This document shows positions 13,680 through 14,887 of a DNA stretch of 14,887 nt, in pieces. The notes below the pieces were generated by a model. The model was not told the DNA's origin, searched no databases, and saw only the letters and a list, made by a program, of their open reading frames with translations. Both the position numbers and the translations under genes were made by a program. Numbering within the stretch: position 1 is the first letter of the stretch; every line of letters starts with the position of its first letter. The DNA comes from Gammaproteobacteria bacterium (GTDB lineage: Bacteria > Pseudomonadota > Gammaproteobacteria > Pseudomonadales > Pseudomonadaceae): the NCBI GenBank assembly GCA_012513235.1, contig JAAZCO010000374.1, forward strand, positions 1-14,887, given 5' to 3'.

Positions 13680-14210
13680 ATGAAATTAATAGTGCTTGAT
13701 CGTGATGGCGTGATTAATTACGACTGCGATAATTATATTAAAACAGTGGCTGAGTGGATTCCCTTACCGGGAGCCTTGGATGCTATTGCGCGTTTAAGTC
13801 AGGCGGGATGGACAGTTGCGGTAGCGACCAATCAATCAGGTTTGGCGCGCGGTTATTACACTGTGCCGATTCTCGAATCCATGCATCAAGTGCTGCGCGA
13901 TGCCGTGCAGCAACGTGGTGGGCATCTAGGGTTGATTACCTATTGCCCGCATGGCCCAGATGATGGTTGTAGCTGTCGTAAACCCTTGGCGGGTTTGCTT
14001 GAGCAAGTGGCTGAACATTATCAAACCTCGCTGGAAGGCGTGTGGTTTGTGGGGGACAGCTTGCGTGACTTGCAAGCGGCGCTTCCTGTTAAGGCGCAAC
14101 CGGTTTTAGTCTGTACTGGTAAGGGTGAAAAAACCCGTAGCCAGCAGCTGCCGGATAACACTTTAATCTTTGCTGATTTATCAGCAGTTGCAGATCATTT
14201 ACTACGCTAA
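13680..14210 (+). CDS. gmhB: D-glycero-D-manno-heptose 1,7-bisphosphate 7-phosphatase
   Basis: This 176-residue HAD-superfamily enzyme removes the 7-phosphate from heptose bisphosphate during synthesis of the ADP-heptose used in the LPS inner core. The nucleophile and acid/base are Asp7 and Asp9 in LDRDGVIN. The second motif is VATNQSG (48-54). Zinc ligands are Cys89 and His91 (CPH) with Cys97 and Cys99 (CSC), followed by RKP. GDS with Asp126 is the last metal-binding motif. The loop between the zinc pairs is short (about 5 residues, against about 12 in E. coli). The ATG at 13680 is chosen because AAGGAA is 6-7 nt upstream and the protein then begins directly with the HAD strand; an upstream ATG at 13635 would lie within the hairpin. 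Only 12 nt separate it from plsC. The order glyS-gmhB-plsC is conserved near the Pseudomonas origin. Confidence 0.93.
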   Translation: MKLIVLDRDGVINYDCDNYIKTVAEWIPLPGALDAIARLSQAGWTVAVATNQSGLARGYYTVPILESMHQVLRDAVQQRGGHLGLITYCPHGPDDGCSCRKPLAGLLEQVAEHYQTSLEGVWFVGDSLRDLQAALPVKAQPVLVCTGKGEKTRSQQLPDNTLIFADLSAVADHLLR

Positions 14211-14222
14211 AGGCCAAAGAGT

Positions 14223-14887
14223 ATGGGCGTTTTTTACAAATTAAGTATCCTCACCTTTTATGTGTTGTTGAGCTTAAGTGCGTTTATTTGGTGTGTGATC
14301 AGTTTATTTGTTGCACCGTTTTTATCTTTTCCGGCGCGTTACCGTTTTATTAATGTGTATTGGTGCCGTTTTGGCATCATGCTCTCGAAGTACTTACTCG
14401 GTATTGATTATCGCATCACCGGTATCGAAAATATTCCCAGTCAGCGTTGTGTGATTTTGTCGAATCATCAGAGCACTTGGGAGACGTTTTTCCTCTCGGC
14501 GTATTTTCAGCCGTTGAGCCAAGTATTAAAAAAAGAGCTGTTGCGCGTGCCGTTTTTTGGCTGGGCGATGGCGATGCTTAGACCCATTGCGATTAATCGT
14601 GATAACCCTAAGCAAGCGCTTAAGCAATTGGCCAGTCAAGGTGCAGAGCGTTTAGAACAGGATTGCTGGGTGTTGATTTTCCCAGAAGGTACGCGTATGC
14701 CAGCCGGTGAGTTGGGTAAGTTTTCCCGTGGTGGTAGTTCGTTAGCGGTGAATGCGGGTTTGCCGGTATTGCCGATTTCTCACAATGCGGGGATGTTTTG
14801 GCCGAAAGCGGGCTGGGGCAAAAAGCCTGGGGTGATTGACGTGGTGATTGGTCCGGCGATGTACGCTGAAGGCGAGGGACCGCGAGC
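14223..14887 (+). CDS. plsC: 1-acyl-sn-glycerol-3-phosphate acyltransferase (PlsC/LptA family), 3' end cut by the window
   Basis: The reading frame is open from the ATG at 14223 to the window end (221 codons plus 2 nt). The enzyme acylates lysophosphatidate to phosphatidate at the inner membrane. Residues about 8-36 form an N-terminal hydrophobic segment. Acyltransferase motif I is NHQSTWE (81-87), an HX4E form of the usual HX4D; IAINRD (122-127) is the motif II region; FPEGTR (153-158) is motif III; VLPISHNAG (182-190) is the motif IV region. AAAGAG just upstream is the likely ribosome-binding site. By synteny it corresponds to PA0005 (lptA) of P. aeruginosa, which lies beside gyrB. Family membership is firm; the choice between the plsC and lptA names is a matter of convention. 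Confidence 0.9.
   Translation, partial: MGVFYKLSILTFYVLLSLSAFIWCVISLFVAPFLSFPARYRFINVYWCRFGIMLSKYLLGIDYRITGIENIPSQRCVILSNHQSTWETFFLSAYFQPLSQVLKKELLRVPFFGWAMAMLRPIAINRDNPKQALKQLASQGAERLEQDCWVLIFPEGTRMPAGELGKFSRGGSSLAVNAGLPVLPISHNAGMFWPKAGWGKKPGVIDVVIGPAMYAEGEGPR

Noticed and set aside
1..14887. CRISPR array, tRNA or rRNA genes, insertion sequences, phage genes
   Set aside because: No regularly spaced direct repeats, no cloverleaf or rRNA-like sequence, and no transposase, integrase or phage protein in any frame read.

Overview
The window looks like a chromosomal segment of a gammaproteobacterium of the family Pseudomonadaceae. The base composition looks more moderate than in typical high-GC Pseudomonas. 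The strongest clue is the run glyQ-glyS-gmhB-plsC at the right end. In Pseudomonas this block lies just beyond dnaA-dnaN-recF-gyrB, so the right edge is probably close to oriC. A lower-GC relative such as Thiopseudomonas or Denitrificimonas would fit, but the genus is inference. I see no tRNA, rRNA, CRISPR array, insertion sequence or prophage gene.

Layout, left to right. Bases 1-117 hold nothing I recognise. A GNAT acetyltransferase (118-615, minus) is divergent from a two-gene signalling operon (771-5179, plus). That operon encodes a hybrid histidine kinase (GAF-PAS-GAF-HisKA-HATPase-REC) and, overlapping it by 4 nt, a REC-GGDEF-EAL response regulator. In the regulator the GGDEF site is degenerate but the EAL phosphodiesterase site is complete. 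The PAS domain of the kinase has the His/Arg pair, 20 residues apart, that binds heme and oxygen in FixL and DosP. The pair may therefore link a gas or redox signal to c-di-GMP breakdown.

A hairpin separates this operon from a convergent YcaD-type MFS transporter (5280-6581, minus). Next is a three-gene minus-strand operon read laoC-laoB-laoA (10331 down to 6717): an aldehyde dehydrogenase, a small protein with a twin-arginine signal and lipobox, and a GMC oxidoreductase. Gene order and sizes match the long-chain alcohol/aldehyde oxidation (Lao) system of P. aeruginosa. The GMC enzyme has a CX5CX3C motif spaced like the 3Fe-4S site of bacterial FAD glucose dehydrogenase, and the small protein may carry it out of the cytoplasm. 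No laoR regulator is next to the operon, but palindromes lie upstream of its promoter.

The rightmost block is co-directional on the plus strand: glyQ and glyS (overlapping 4 nt; the tetrameric glycyl-tRNA synthetase), a terminator-like hairpin, gmhB (LPS heptose synthesis), and plsC/lptA (phospholipid synthesis), which is cut by the window end.
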